From Roseicella aerolata (lineage in GTDB: Bacteria > Pseudomonadota > Alphaproteobacteria > Acetobacterales > Acetobacteraceae), in the NCBI RefSeq assembly GCF_020523605.1, contig NZ_JAJAQI010000017.1, forward strand, positions 1 through 64,000: 64,000 nucleotides of DNA, written 5' to 3'. The notes beneath the pieces were generated by a model that had not been told where the DNA came from, did no database searches, and worked only from the letters and a program-made list of their open reading frames with translations. The position numbers and the translations under genes were made by a program. This document shows, piece after piece, positions 24,383-33,975 of the stretch. The stretch's first letter is position 1; the number at the start of each line of letters is the position of its first letter.

Positions 24383-24985
24383 TCAGGCGCGGATCCAGGT
24401 CTCGGAGAAGGCGAGCATCGCCGTGCTGATCCGCTGCCCCGCCACCTCCCGCGGCACCGGCTGGCCGGGCAGGGCGCGGCCGTCGATCTCGATGCTGGCG
24501 CCCTCGCAGCCGATGAAGAGGCTCGGCATATGGTGCCGGCCGGTGGCCGAGCGCTCCGGCGGGAAGGCGAAGCAGAAGGGCTTGCTGAGGCCGCGCCAGG
24601 TCAGCCGCACCGTCATGCCGCCGGCCCGCACCACCTCGGCATAGGTGCTGGCCGGGTCGCCTTCGGTGGCGACGCTGTCGAGCGCCTGGTAGCGCAGCCC
24701 GGCGAGGCCCGGCAGGTCGCGCCAGGCGCCGAAATGCGAGACGTATTCGGCCACCAGCCAGCGGGCCAGGGGCTCGTTGTCGGTCAGGCACAGATTGCCC
24801 GGCGCGCCGGATTGCTGCGGCGCTTCCAGCAGCACCAGCGCATGGCCCCGGCCATGCGGCGAGAGGACCACGCGGAAGAAGCTGGCCAACGCCGTGAAGG
24901 GCCCCTCCGGGTCGGTCTTCAGGGAAATGCCGGGATTCTCGCCCGACCATTCCACCTGTCCGGGAAAAAGGATCGTCTCCGCCAT
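24383..24985 (-). CDS. Hypothetical protein (200 aa) in an operon with the CYTH gene
   Basis: Start at 24985 (MAETILFPGQVEWSG) is supported by AGGAGGAAC a few bases upstream. There is no signal peptide or membrane span. The sequence is a mixed alpha/beta composition with conserved-looking blocks (LCLTDNEPLARWLVAEYVSHF, MTVRLTWRGLSKPF, SLFIGCEGASIEIDGRALPG). I do not recognise the family. The 17-bp spacing to the CYTH gene suggests a shared transcript. No function is proposed. Confidence 0.75.
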   Translation of the reverse strand: MAETILFPGQVEWSGENPGISLKTDPEGPFTALASFFRVVLSPHGRGHALVLLEAPQQSGAPGNLCLTDNEPLARWLVAEYVSHFGAWRDLPGLAGLRYQALDSVATEGDPASTYAEVVRAGGMTVRLTWRGLSKPFCFAFPPERSATGRHHMPSLFIGCEGASIEIDGRALPGQPVPREVAGQRISTAMLAFSETWIRA

Positions 24986-25050
24986 GGGCTGTTCCTCCTG
25001 CCGCGGCGGCATTCAGCCATGCGGCGGGCCGCCCGGCCAGCCCGGCCTGC

Positions 25051-25914
25051 TCAGGCCCCGGCGACGAAGCGGAGGATCTCGCCGAACAGCCGCTCCGGCG
25101 CATCGACCCGCATGGAATGGCTGGACTCCTCGACGATGACGAGGCGCGAGCCGGGGATCAGCGCATGGATCTCCTCGGAGAATTCCGGCGGGCAGATCCA
25201 GTCCAGCCGGCCGCCGAGGATGAGCGTGGGGGCGGTGATCCGCGCGAGGTCCGGCCGCAGGTCGAAGCGTCTCAGGAACCCGCCCGGGCGGAAGGCGCGG
25301 TTCAGCGCCTCCGGGCTGTGGATGGCGCGGGCGAGGCCGTCCTCGGCCTTGGCCGGGTCGTGCCTGGCGGCATAGAGCGGGCCCATGACGCGGTAGTAGC
25401 GCTTCAGCTCCGCCTCATCCTCGAAGCCGCCCTCCCAGACCTTGGCGCAGAGCGCCTGCTGCTCCGGCGTCCCGCGCTCGGCCAGGATCTGCTGGGCGCG
25501 CGGGATGAAGCCGCCATGCGCGGCGGTGACGACCAGCACGAGGTGGGAGACGCTGCCGGGGTAGCGCGCCGCATGCGCCATCGCCACCATGCCGCCATAG
25601 CTGGTGCCGATGGAGACGATCGGGCCGCAGCCGAGATGCTGCCGCAGCGCTTCCATGTCCTCCGCCGCCTCGTCGAGCGTCCAGCGCCCGGGGTCGCCGC
25701 GGCCGGAGCGCCCCTGGCCGCGATGGTCGAAATAGACCACCTGCAGGGCCTCGGTCAGCGCGGCGTAGCCGGGTTTGAAGCCGGTATGGTCGCCGCCCGG
25801 GCCGCCATGGATGGCGAAGGCCACCGGGCGTTCCCGCATGCGCGGCCCGTCGGGTACCAGGCCGGCGCCCTCGATGTCGAAATAGATCTCCGTGTCGCGG
25901 ATCCGCGCGCGCAT
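25051..25914 (-). CDS. Alpha/beta hydrolase (proline iminopeptidase-like)
   Basis: 287 aa. HGGPGG after strand 3 forms the oxyanion hole, as in proline iminopeptidases (S33 family); YFDHRGQGRS follows; the nucleophile Ser is in GTSYGGMVA; the catalytic Asp region is LILGGRLDWICPP and the His lies in EESSHSMRVD. Start 25914 (MRARIRDTEIYFD) has GGAGA upstream; the longer frame runs back into the palindromic element and is rejected. The substrate may be a peptide or an ester. It is downstream of the MFS gene on the same strand, separated by the 26.0-26.2 kb element. Confidence 0.85.
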   Translation of the reverse strand: MRARIRDTEIYFDIEGAGLVPDGPRMRERPVAFAIHGGPGGDHTGFKPGYAALTEALQVVYFDHRGQGRSGRGDPGRWTLDEAAEDMEALRQHLGCGPIVSIGTSYGGMVAMAHAARYPGSVSHLVLVVTAAHGGFIPRAQQILAERGTPEQQALCAKVWEGGFEDEAELKRYYRVMGPLYAARHDPAKAEDGLARAIHSPEALNRAFRPGGFLRRFDLRPDLARITAPTLILGGRLDWICPPEFSEEIHALIPGSRLVIVEESSHSMRVDAPERLFGEILRFVAGA

Positions 25915-26017
25915 CGGCCCTGTCTCTCCGTTCCGTCGCGCGCATGGTCCATGCCCGGCCGCGGCCGGGCAAGACGGGCCGGGCGGGCGGGGCGGCCGGC
26001 GCCCCGCCCGCATCGCG

Positions 26018-26220
26018 TCATGCTGTCCCGCATAAATGCTGACACATTCATGCGGCCTCAGGCGGCAGCGCCGCCTCCTGCGGCTTGGCTGCGCGCCACA
26101 GGGCGCGGCGCCCCCGGTGCCCATGGAAGATGCCGGCCGCATCTTCCATGGGGGCCCGGCCATCCGGGCGCTCAGCCGCCTGCGGCGGCTGCAGGTCAGC
26201 CATCATGCGGTCTGGTATCA
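26018..26220 (-). repeat. Family A palindromic (MITE-like) element, copy A2, with extra hairpin
   Basis: 203 bp, inverted relative to A1. Its left end in this orientation reads TCATGCTGTCCCGCATAAAT and its right end finishes GCGGTCTGGTATCA. The shared blocks with A1 (CTGCAGCCGCCGCAGGCGGC and AGCCAAGCCGCAG on the minus strand) are nearly identical. It carries about 50 extra bases containing a perfect 14-bp stem (26120-26133 with 26139-26152, loop CGGCC). The terminal TGA on the minus strand (26218-26220) is the stop codon of the MFS gene. Confidence 0.75.
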
Positions 26221-27645
26221 AATATGGATGCCGTCGAGGTCCTTGCCCGCATGCTCCGGGCTCCAGATCCAGACCACCGCCGCCTGCAGCAGCATGAAGA
26301 CCGGGATGAGCAGGAAGGCGAGGTGGAAGCCGCCGGTCGCCTCGCGGATCCAGACCGAGACGAAGGGCCAGAGGACGTAGCCGATGAAGAAGGCCAGCGC
26401 CCAGGAGAAGCCGTTGCCGACGCCGCGGATGCGCGTGGGGTACATCTCCGCCGTATAGATCGTGGCCGGCCCCCAGACGCCGAGGAAGCCGATGCTCCAG
26501 AGCAGGCCATAGACCCAGAGGGCGGTCCGGCTTTCGGCATAGATCCAGAGCGTCAGGAACAGCGCGCCCTGCACCAGCATCAGCACGAAGCCGAGCCGCC
26601 GCCCGAACAGGTCGGAGATCCAGCCCGCGCCGGCGATGCCGACCACGCCGATCAGCCCCCAGGCGACGTAGAAGCTGCCGTATTCCGCGGCCGACCAGCC
26701 ATGCGCCTCCCGCAGGAAGAGCGGCATCCAGAGCCCGACGGTCGAGAAGGCGATCAGGTTGGTGACGGCGACGAAGGTGGCCAGCATCGTGTTCCGCCGC
26801 ATGTCCGGCAGGAAGAGCTGCCGCAGCCCGACCTTGTCCGCCTTGCCGAACCAGGTCCGGTCCTCCTCGGTGAGGGACTCGCCGGAGGCGATGGCGGCGC
26901 GGATGCGGCGCTTGCGGTCCGTGGTGCGCACCCAATAGGGCGATTCCGGGCACATGAAGCGGACATAGATCGCCAGCAGCGCCACGAGCGCCGGCAGGAT
27001 GAAGGCGGAACGCCAGCCCCAGCTGTCCACCATCACGGCGGTGATGGTGCCGGCCAGCGCCGCCCCGACGCCCCAGGCCGCCCGGTTGGCGGAGACGATG
27101 CGGCCGCGCAGCCGGGCCGGCCAGGTCTCCGCCACCAGCATGGAGCCGATCGCCCATTCACCGTTCAGCGCGAAGCGCACGATGGCATAGGCCGCGACGA
27201 AGAAACCCCAGCTGGGCGACAGCGCCACCAGCGGCATCATCAGGGAGAACATGGCGATGTTGATCGCCAGCAGGTTGCGCCGGCCGAAGCGGTCCGCCAG
27301 CCAGGGCCAGAGATAGAGGCCGATGATGCCGACCAGCATCGCGATCTGCACGCCGCTGCGGTATTCCGGCAGGCTGACGGCGAATTCCGCCATCACCATC
27401 GGCGCGACCAGCGCGAAGATCGCGCCGTCCATGCCATCGAACCCCCAGCCCAGGCCGTTCGCCCAGGCGATATGCCAGTGGGTCCTGGTCAGCTTCTGCT
27501 GCTGCGCCGCATTGCGGTAGGCGGCGGAGCGGAGGTGCCGTGCCTCCAGCGGGCCGCCGGCAACCAAGGGTTGGTTTGCATCGCTCCCTATCTGTTCGCC
27601 AGCTAATTGATTGTCCGCAGGTGTGCCTATGGCGGTCGAGCTCAT
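26218..27645 (-). CDS. MFS transporter (sugar/aromatic acid porter-like)
   Basis: 475 aa with 12 predicted membrane spans. MFS signatures are the loop 2-3 motif WLADRFGRRNLL and its repeat WISDLFGRRLGF, and RFALNGEWAIGSMLVAETWP and IYTAEMYPTRIRGVGNG, which resemble the metabolite:H+ symporter/aromatic acid (AAHS) and sugar porter branches. The substrate is probably a small organic acid or sugar but cannot be fixed. The 60-residue cytosolic N-terminus is long and polar. A purine-rich GGGAGAGGG precedes the start. The stop codon lies in the end of the palindromic element. Confidence 0.88.
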   Translation of the reverse strand: MSSTAIGTPADNQLAGEQIGSDANQPLVAGGPLEARHLRSAAYRNAAQQQKLTRTHWHIAWANGLGWGFDGMDGAIFALVAPMVMAEFAVSLPEYRSGVQIAMLVGIIGLYLWPWLADRFGRRNLLAINIAMFSLMMPLVALSPSWGFFVAAYAIVRFALNGEWAIGSMLVAETWPARLRGRIVSANRAAWGVGAALAGTITAVMVDSWGWRSAFILPALVALLAIYVRFMCPESPYWVRTTDRKRRIRAAIASGESLTEEDRTWFGKADKVGLRQLFLPDMRRNTMLATFVAVTNLIAFSTVGLWMPLFLREAHGWSAAEYGSFYVAWGLIGVVGIAGAGWISDLFGRRLGFVLMLVQGALFLTLWIYAESRTALWVYGLLWSIGFLGVWGPATIYTAEMYPTRIRGVGNGFSWALAFFIGYVLWPFVSVWIREATGGFHLAFLLIPVFMLLQAAVVWIWSPEHAGKDLDGIHI

Positions 27646-28058
27646 GGACCCTCTCCCTCATGGACCCGGCTGGCGCGTGTTCACGCCGGGCCGCGCGGTG
27701 GTCCGCGCTGGCCGATCCGTTCCTGCCGGGCGGTGTACCCCCGCCCTGGGGGAATGGTGCGACGGGAGCGTCAGCGGCCGCAACCTTGCCGTGCGATCAA
27801 TCCACCCTCGCGCCGGATGCGCGAAGAAGGGGGCGCGCAGGGCGGGGCGCTGGCCCCGCAAGGCGCCGGGCGCCGCCGACCCCGGCCCGACTCGGCAGGG
27901 AGGGCGGTGGGATGCCGGTTCGCCGCAGGACGGCAGGGATCGCCGCCCGTGCCCGCCGGCGCCGGCGGCCCCCTGATTTTGCGGGGCTTCCCGGTGTCGC
28001 GCCGGCGCCACGCCGGGGCTCGTTGCGTGCCGGATCGAACCGGGCGGGCCTGGCGAGG
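27646..28058. other. Intergenic stretch between divergent MFS and xseB genes, no gene seen
   Basis: About 410 bases with long GC-driven open frames on both strands but no frame with host-like codon bias plus a ribosome site, and nothing recognisable in translation. It must hold the MFS promoter (minus strand). The isoprenoid-operon promoter candidate lies just to its right. Confidence 0.45.
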
Positions 28059-28087
28059 TTTTGCCCTTGGCCTGCCGGATGTATGAT
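28059..28087 (+). promoter_or_regulatory. Candidate promoter of the xseB-ispA-dxs operon
   Basis: TTTTGC (28059-28064), 17-base spacer, TATGAT (28082-28087), about 25 bases before the xseB start. The -10 matches the consensus at five of six bases; the -35 is weak. It is the best sigma-70-like match ahead of the operon. Confidence 0.4.
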
Positions 28088-28111
28088 GGCGTTTCGAGCC
28101 AGGAGACCCGG

Positions 28112-28399
28112 ATGGGAGAGGGGCGGGGCCAGCCCGGCGCGCCGATGGGGGACAGGCCGGCGGAGATGCCGGCACGGCGGGAGCTTGCCTCCCTGTCCTT
28201 CGAGGACGCGCTGGCCGAGCTGGAAGAGATTGTGCGGTCGCTGGAGGGCGGGAAAGGCAGCCTCGCCCAGGCGATCGCGGATTATGAGCGCGGTTCCGCG
28301 CTGCGGCAGCATTGCGAGCGCAAGCTGGCCGAGGCCGAGGCGAAGGTGCAGGCCATCGTCGAGGGGCCCGGCGGCCCGACGCTGCGCGATGTCGAATGA
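28112..28399 (+). CDS. xseB: Exodeoxyribonuclease VII small subunit
   Basis: 95 aa. The XseB core is LSFEDALAELEEIVRSLEGGKGSLAQAIADYERGSAL (split here by residues but continuous in sequence), followed by the second helix HCERKLAEAEAKVQ. XseB joins several-fold with XseA to form the nuclease that degrades single-stranded DNA from both ends. AGGAGA 5 bases before ATG 28112 decides the start, giving about 20 extra N-terminal residues. The order xseB-ispA-dxs is a classical proteobacterial operon. Confidence 0.92.
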   Translation: MGEGRGQPGAPMGDRPAEMPARRELASLSFEDALAELEEIVRSLEGGKGSLAQAIADYERGSALRQHCERKLAEAEAKVQAIVEGPGGPTLRDVE

Positions 28400-28412
28400 G
28401 GTCTCCACACCG

Positions 28413-29330
28413 ATGAGTACGACCACCGAAGCGCGCCCGCTCTCCCTGTCGCGCGCCATGGCGGAGGCCGCCGCCGAGATCGACCAGGCGCTCTCGGTCC
28501 TGCTGCCGCCCGAGGAAGGCGCCGAGGCGCCGCTCTATGCCGCCATGCGCTATGCCGCGATCGGCGGCGGCAAGCGGCTGCGCGGCTTCCTGGTGCTGGA
28601 GGGGGCGCGGCAGTTCAGCGTTTCCCGCCAGGCGGCGCTGCGCGTCGCCGCGGCGATCGAGATGATCCATGCCTATTCGCTGGTGCATGACGACCTGCCG
28701 GCGATGGACGATGACGACCTCCGCCGCGGCAAGCCGACGGTGCACAAGGCCTGGGACGAGGCGACCGCGATCCTCGCCGGCGATGCCCTGCAATGCCACG
28801 CCTTCACCGTGCTGGCCGAGGAGGACACGCATGCCGACCCGGCGGTGCGGGCCGAGCTGGTCCGCTGCCTCTCCCGCGCCGCCGGCCCGCGCGGCATGTG
28901 CGGCGGGCAGATGCTGGACATGCTGGCCGAGCGCGAGGGCGGCCGGCTGGACGAGGTGGCGATCGGCCGGCTGCAGACGCTGAAGACCGGCAAGCTGATC
29001 GAATTTTCGGCCGAGGCCGGCGCCGTCCTCGGCAAGGCGCCGCTCGCGCAGCGGCATGCCCTGCTGGCCTATGGCCGCGACCTCGGCGCCGCCTTCCAGA
29101 TCGCCGACGACCTGCTGGATGCGACCGCCAGCGCCGAGGAAACCGGCAAGGCGACCGGCAAGGACGCCGCGGCCGGCAAGGCCACCCTGGTCGGCCTGCT
29201 GGGGGCGGAGCGCGCGCGGCTGCAGGCCGAGCGGCTGGTGGCCCAGGCCAAAGGCCACCTTGACGGCTTCGGGGAGAGGGGCGACCTCTTGCGGATGCTC
29301 GCAGATTTCACGATCGAGCGGAGGAGCTGA
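28413..29330 (+). CDS. ispA: Farnesyl diphosphate synthase (geranyl/farnesyl transferase)
   Basis: 305-aa prenyltransferase condensing IPP with DMAPP and GPP. The first Asp-rich motif is [20 protein letters not shown] and the second is [23 protein letters not shown] carries the substrate-binding Lys and Arg. Short-chain length fits FPP synthase. ATG 28413 was chosen; an in-frame ATG at 28389 overlaps xseB and lacks a ribosome site. The stop overlaps the dxs start by one base, giving tight coupling to the enzyme that feeds the pathway. Confidence 0.93.
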   Translation: MSTTTEARPLSLSRAMAEAAAEIDQALSVLLPPEEGAEAPLYAAMRYAAIGGGKRLRGFLVLEGARQFSVSRQAALRVAAAIEMIHAYSLVHDDLPAMDDDDLRRGKPTVHKAWDEATAILAGDALQCHAFTVLAEEDTHADPAVRAELVRCLSRAAGPRGMCGGQMLDMLAEREGGRLDEVAIGRLQTLKTGKLIEFSAEAGAVLGKAPLAQRHALLAYGRDLGAAFQIADDLLDATASAEETGKATGKDAAAGKATLVGLLGAERARLQAERLVAQAKGHLDGFGERGDLLRMLADFTIERRS

Positions 29331-31252
29331 TGTCCCCCACACCCTCCACTCCGCTCCTCGACCGGGTGCGCATTCCGGCCGATATGCGCAATTTCTCGAC
29401 CGACCAGCTGAAGCAGCTGGCCGATGAGCTGCGCGCCGAGACGATCCATGCCGTCAGCCAGACCGGCGGACATCTCGGCGCCTCGCTCGGCGTGGTCGAG
29501 CTGACCGTTGCCGTCCATGCGGTGTTCGAGACGCCGCGCGACCGGCTGATCTGGGATGTCGGCCACCAGGCCTATCCGCACAAGATCCTGACCGGGCGGC
29601 GCGACCGCATCCGCACGCTCCGCCAGGGCGGCGGCCTTTCCGGCTTCACCCGGCGGTCCGAATCCGAATACGACCCCTTCGGCGCGGCGCATTCCAGCAC
29701 CTCGATCTCCGCCGGCCTCGGCATGGCGGTCGCGCGCGACCTGAAGGGCGACAAGCGCAATGTCGTCGCCGTCATCGGCGACGGCGCGATGAGCGCGGGC
29801 ATGGCCTATGAGGCCATGAACAATGCCGGCGCCGAGAAGTCGCGCCTGATCGTGGTGCTGAACGACAACGACATGTCGATCGCGCCGCCGGTCGGGGCGA
29901 TGAGCGCCTATCTCTCGCGCGTGGTCTCCTCCCGCCCCTTCCTCTCGATCCGGGAGATGATGGCGAAGCTGGCGCGGCACTTCCCGGCGCCGCTCGAGCG
30001 CGCGGCCAAGCGCGCCGACGAATATGCCCGCGGGCTGCTGACCGGCGGCACGCTGTTCGAGGAGCTGGGCTTCTACTATGTCGGCCCGATCGACGGGCAT
30101 GACCTGGAGCATCTGCTGCCGGTGCTGCGCAACCTGCGCGACACCGACCTGCAGGGGCCGGTGCTGCTGCATGTGGTGACCCAGAAGGGCAAGGGCTATG
30201 CCCCGGCCGAAGCCAGCGCCGACAAGTACCATGGCGTGGTCAAGTTCAACGTTATCACCGGCGAGCAGCAGAAGGCCCCGCCCGGCCCGCCGAGCTACAC
30301 CAAGGTCTTCGCCAACGCGCTGATCGCCGAGGCGGAGGCGGATGACCGCATCGTGGCGATCAATGCCGCCATGCCCTCCGGCACCGGGCTCGACGCCTTC
30401 GCCAAGCGGTTCCCGAAGCGCAGCTTCGATGTCGGCATCGCCGAGCAGCATGCCGTCACCTTCGCCGCCGGCATGGCGACGGAGGGGATGAAGCCCTTCT
30501 GCGCGATCTATTCCACCTTCCTGCAGCGCGGCTACGATCAGGTGGTGCATGACGTGGTGCTGCAGAAGCTGCCCGTGCGCTTCGCCATGGACCGTGCCGG
30601 GCTGGTCGGAGCCGATGGCGCGACCCATGCCGGCAGCTTCGATATCGCCTATCTCGGCTGCCTGCCGGATATCGTGCTGATGGCCGCCTCGGACGAGGCG
30701 GAGCTGATGCATATGGTGGCGACCGCCGCGGCGCTCGACGACCGTCCCAGCGGCTTCCGCTACCCGCGCGGGGAGGGCTTCGGGGTCGAGCTGCCGAAGC
30801 GTGGCACGCCGCTCGAGATCGGCAAGGGCCGGATCGTGCGCGAAGGCACGTCGGTCGCCATCCTCTCCTACGGCGCGCGGCTGCGCGAATGCCTGAAGGC
30901 GGCGGATGAACTGGCGGCGCGCGGCCTGTCCACCACCGTCGCCGATGCCCGCTTCGCCAAGCCGCTGGATACCGCGCTGGTGGAGCGCCTGGCGCGCGAG
31001 CACGAGGTGCTGATCACCATCGAGGAAGGCTCGGTGGGCGGATTCGGCAGCTTCGTGCTGCAGCACCTGGCGCTGCGCGGGATGCTGGATGCCGGGCTGA
31101 AGGTGCGGCCGATGTGCCTGCCGGACCGCTTCATCGACCATGAAAGCCCAAAGAAGCAGTATGACGAGGCCGGGCTGAACGCGGCGCAGATCGTCGCCAT
31201 GGCGGTCTCGGCGCTTGGCGCCGGCGCGGCGGCGCGGCCGGCGCGGGCCTAG
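29330..31252 (+). CDS. dxs: 1-deoxy-D-xylulose-5-phosphate synthase
   Basis: 640 aa, full length for DXS, the thiamine-diphosphate enzyme that joins pyruvate and glyceraldehyde 3-phosphate at the start of the MEP pathway. The N-terminal domain has [19 protein letters not shown] and [17 protein letters not shown]; the TPP motif is [19 protein letters not shown]; the pyrimidine domain has [20 protein letters not shown]; the C-terminal domain has [12 protein letters not shown]. All expected parts are intact. Confidence 0.95.
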   Translation: MSPTPSTPLLDRVRIPADMRNFSTDQLKQLADELRAETIHAVSQTGGHLGASLGVVELTVAVHAVFETPRDRLIWDVGHQAYPHKILTGRRDRIRTLRQGGGLSGFTRRSESEYDPFGAAHSSTSISAGLGMAVARDLKGDKRNVVAVIGDGAMSAGMAYEAMNNAGAEKSRLIVVLNDNDMSIAPPVGAMSAYLSRVVSSRPFLSIREMMAKLARHFPAPLERAAKRADEYARGLLTGGTLFEELGFYYVGPIDGHDLEHLLPVLRNLRDTDLQGPVLLHVVTQKGKGYAPAEASADKYHGVVKFNVITGEQQKAPPGPPSYTKVFANALIAEAEADDRIVAINAAMPSGTGLDAFAKRFPKRSFDVGIAEQHAVTFAAGMATEGMKPFCAIYSTFLQRGYDQVVHDVVLQKLPVRFAMDRAGLVGADGATHAGSFDIAYLGCLPDIVLMAASDEAELMHMVATAAALDDRPSGFRYPRGEGFGVELPKRGTPLEIGKGRIVREGTSVAILSYGARLRECLKAADELAARGLSTTVADARFAKPLDTALVERLAREHEVLITIEEGSVGGFGSFVLQHLALRGMLDAGLKVRPMCLPDRFIDHESPKKQYDEAGLNAAQIVAMAVSALGAGAAARPARA

Positions 31253-31368
31253 GGCAGGGCGCCCTCCGCCGCTTGCGGGGCAGGGCCACCCGGCGCCGCC
31301 GATTGACCCCGACCCGTTCTTCGCCGGCGACACAGGCGGAGAGGAGACCACCCACCGAGGGTCGTCCG

Positions 31369-32127
31369 ATGGCAGCACAGGACGGGCGCGTGACGAAGAT
31401 CCGGGCGGACCAGGCCCTGGTGGATCGCGGCCTGGTCGAGAGCCGCACCCGCGCGCAGGCGCTGATCCTCGCCGGCAAGATCTATTCCGGCGAGCAGCGG
31501 ATCGAGAAGGCCGGGCAGCAGATCGCCGAGAGCCTGCCGCTGGAGGTGCGCGGCCAGGACCATCCCTGGGTCTCCCGCGGCGGCGTCAAGCTGGCCCATG
31601 CCATCGCGCATTTCGGCCTCTCGCCCAAGGGCCGCGTCTGCCTCGATGTCGGTGCCTCGACCGGCGGCTTCACCGATGTGCTGCTGCACCATGGCGCGGC
31701 GAAGGTCTATGCCGTGGATGTCGGCCATGGCCAGCTTGCCTGGAGGCTCCGCAACGATCCGCGGGTGGTGGTGATGGAACGGGTGAACGCCCGCTACCTC
31801 GATGCCACCCAGGTGCCGGAGGCGCCGGGCGTCCTGGTCTGCGATGCCAGCTTCATCGGCCTGCAGACGGTGCTGCCGCTGCCGCTCGGGCTCTGCGCGC
31901 CCGGCGCCTGGGCGGTCGCGCTGATCAAGCCGCAATTCGAGGTGGGGCCGGCCATCGCCAAGGGCGGGGTGGTACGGGACGCGCATGTGCATCGCGCGGT
32001 CTGCCACCGCATCGCGGAGTGGTGGGCCGGGCTGCCGGGCTGGCGGGTGATCGGCGTCGAGCCCAGCCCGATCCTCGGGCCGGAGGGCAACCGGGAGTTC
32101 CTGATCGCGGCCGAGAAGCCCGCCTGA
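31369..32127 (+). CDS. tlyA: TlyA-family rRNA 2'-O-methyltransferase / hemolysin-like protein
   Basis: 252 aa: an N-terminal S4 RNA-binding domain (KIRADQALVDRGLVESRTRA, AGKIYSGEQRIEK) followed by an FtsJ-like SAM methyltransferase domain (SRGGVKLAHAIAHF, CLDVGASTGGFTDVLL, LVCDASFIGLQ, LIKPQFEVG). TlyA 2'-O-methylates cytidines in 16S and 23S rRNA in actinobacteria; the proteobacterial orthologues are usually assumed to do likewise. It follows dxs by 116 bp, as in many alphaproteobacteria. GTG 31390 is an alternative start. Confidence 0.9.
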   Translation: MAAQDGRVTKIRADQALVDRGLVESRTRAQALILAGKIYSGEQRIEKAGQQIAESLPLEVRGQDHPWVSRGGVKLAHAIAHFGLSPKGRVCLDVGASTGGFTDVLLHHGAAKVYAVDVGHGQLAWRLRNDPRVVVMERVNARYLDATQVPEAPGVLVCDASFIGLQTVLPLPLGLCAPGAWAVALIKPQFEVGPAIAKGGVVRDAHVHRAVCHRIAEWWAGLPGWRVIGVEPSPILGPEGNREFLIAAEKPA

Positions 32128-32159
32128 CGCCCCGGGCCGGGGCGGCTATACCCGCAGCC

Positions 32160-32627
32160 ATGAACGATATCGCGCCCCCCGAAGCCCGCCTCCCCGACCT
32201 GAAGGTGAGTGACGTGATCGCGCCGGAGCTGAAGGCCGCCGGCTGGAAGCCGGTGCCGGCCAAGGACTACCCGGCCATGATCGGCCCCTTCCTCGCCCGC
32301 CGCGCCGGCGAGGGATGGGAATACGCCTTCCTGCCGGAGCAGCGGCACCTCAATATCGGCGGCGTCGTCCATGGCGGCATGCTGATGAGCTTCATGGACG
32401 ACGTGCTGGGCATGACGGTGTGGGAGGCGGCCGGCCGCAAGCCCGTCACCACCGTGCAGCTCAACCACCACTTCATCGCCCCCGGCCGGCTGGGCGAGCT
32501 GGTGGTGGGGCGCGGCGAGGTGCTGCGGGCGACCCGCAGCGTCGTCTTCATCCGCGGCACGCTGAGCGCGGGCGGCCGCACGCTGGTGCATGGCGACGGG
32601 GTGTGGAAGATCCTCGGCAGCAACTGA
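32160..32627 (+). CDS. PaaI-family hotdog thioesterase
   Basis: 155 aa. The hotdog core is HLNIGGVVHGGMLMSFMDDVLGMTVW, with the family HGG and a following Asp; later strands are TTVQLNHHFIAPGRLGELVVG and VVFIRGTLSAGGRTLVHGDGVWK. Such proteins hydrolyse acyl-CoA or aromatic acyl-CoA thioesters. The gene lies 33 bp before a thiolase, so a role in clearing acyl-CoA intermediates is plausible but inferred. Confidence 0.85.
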   Translation: MNDIAPPEARLPDLKVSDVIAPELKAAGWKPVPAKDYPAMIGPFLARRAGEGWEYAFLPEQRHLNIGGVVHGGMLMSFMDDVLGMTVWEAAGRKPVTTVQLNHHFIAPGRLGELVVGRGEVLRATRSVVFIRGTLSAGGRTLVHGDGVWKILGSN

Positions 32628-32660
32628 TGCCGTGACCGAGTCCAGGAGGAGGAAACGACC

Positions 32661-33863
32661 ATGCGAAGTGCCGTCATCGTCTCGACCGCACGCACGCCGA
32701 TCGGGCGCGCCTATCGCGGCGCCTTCAACGACACCCAGGCCCAGGCGCTGGGCGGCCATGTCATCGCCGCCGCGGTGCAGCGCGCGAAGCTCGACCCCGC
32801 CGAGGTCGAGGACGTGGTCATGGGCGCCGCCCTGCAGCAGGGCAGCCAGGGCAGCAATTTCGCCCGGCAATGCGCCCTGCGGGCCGGCCTGCCGCATACC
32901 GTCCCCGGCATGTCGCTGGACCGGCAATGCTCCTCCGGCCTCATGGCCATCGCCACCGCCGCCAAGCAGGTGATCGTGGACGGGCAGCAGGTCGCGGTGG
33001 GCGGCGGCCTCGAATCCATCTCGCTCGTGCAGAACGAGAAGGTGAACCGCCACCGCACGCGCGACCCCTGGCTCGAGCAGCATGTGCCGCAGCTCTACAT
33101 GACCATGCTGGAGACGGCGGAGATCGTCGCCGACCGCTATGGCATCAGCCGGGAGGCGCAGGACGAATACGCCCTGCAATCGCAGCAGCGCACCGCCGCC
33201 GCCCAGGCCGCCGGCCGGTTCGAGCAGGAGATCGTGCCGCTGCCCTCCGTCATGGCGGTGCAGGACAAGACCACCGGCGAGATCACCCGCAAGGAGGTGA
33301 CGCTGACCAAGGACGAGGGCAACCGCGCCGACACGACGCTGGAGGGCCTCGCCTCCCTCAAGCCGGTCTTCAAGGACGGCCAGCGGGTGAAGGAGGGGCG
33401 GTTCATCACCGCCGGCAACGCGTCCCAGCTCTCGGACGGCGCCTCGGCCTGCGTGGTGATGGAGGAGCAGGAGGCGTCCCGCCGCGGCCTGCAGCCCTTG
33501 GGGATCTATCGCGGCATGGCGGTGGCCGGCACCGATCCGGACGAGATGGGCATCGGCCCGGTCTTCGCGATTCCGAAGCTGCTGAAGCAGCATGGCCTCA
33601 AGATCGACGACATTGGCCTCTGGGAGCTGAACGAGGCCTTCGCCTGCCAGGTGCTCTATTGCCGCGACAAGCTCGGCATACCGAATGAGCGGCTGAACGT
33701 GGATGGCGGCGCCATCTCGATCGGCCATCCCTATGGGATGAGCGGCGCGCGGATGACCGGCCATGCGCTGATCGAGGGCAAGCGGCGCGGCGTGAAATAC
33801 GTGGTGATCACGATGTGCATCGGCGGCGGCCAGGGCGCCGCGGGGCTGTTCGAGGTCGCCTGA
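32661..33863 (+). CDS. Thiolase (acetyl-CoA C-acyltransferase)
   Basis: 400 aa. The acylated Cys is C90 in [16 protein letters not shown]; the other catalytic residues are His in [17 protein letters not shown] and Cys in [11 protein letters not shown]; the signature NEAFACQV is present. The enzyme cleaves or forms 3-ketoacyl-CoA. It resembles the thiolases often named acetyl-CoA acetyltransferase, with a DRQCSSG motif, so FadA- and PhaA-like roles are both open. AGGAGGAAA lies a few bases before the start. No fadB or phaB gene is close. Confidence 0.92.
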   Translation: MRSAVIVSTARTPIGRAYRGAFNDTQAQALGGHVIAAAVQRAKLDPAEVEDVVMGAALQQGSQGSNFARQCALRAGLPHTVPGMSLDRQCSSGLMAIATAAKQVIVDGQQVAVGGGLESISLVQNEKVNRHRTRDPWLEQHVPQLYMTMLETAEIVADRYGISREAQDEYALQSQQRTAAAQAAGRFEQEIVPLPSVMAVQDKTTGEITRKEVTLTKDEGNRADTTLEGLASLKPVFKDGQRVKEGRFITAGNASQLSDGASACVVMEEQEASRRGLQPLGIYRGMAVAGTDPDEMGIGPVFAIPKLLKQHGLKIDDIGLWELNEAFACQVLYCRDKLGIPNERLNVDGGAISIGHPYGMSGARMTGHALIEGKRRGVKYVVITMCIGGGQGAAGLFEVA

Positions 33864-33872
33864 TCCCGGGCG

Positions 33873-33897
33873 CCCTCCCCCGCCTGGCGGGGGAGGG
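33873..33897. terminator. Perfect GC hairpin between convergent genes
   Basis: CCCTCCCCCGCC (33873-33884) pairs exactly with GGCGGGGGAGGG (33886-33897). A further mirrored set of G- and C-runs extends to about 33970, so the 100-bp gap between the thiolase and the 48-aa gene can fold into a larger cruciform. The position, between two 3' ends, suits a bidirectional terminator. Similar G/C-rich hairpins are common between genes in high-GC alphaproteobacteria. Confidence 0.6.
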
Positions 33898-33975
33898 CCG
33901 AAGGGGGGCTGAGGCAAGGCCGGTGCCGCGCCCCCCAGCCTGGCCCTCCCTCCTCAGCGGGGGGAGGGGGCAGGA

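Noticed and set aside
25117-27606. An 829-residue plus-strand frame opposite the hydrolase and MFS genes
   Set aside because: Antisense shadow; it also runs through the palindromic element, and its residues have no domain or signal.
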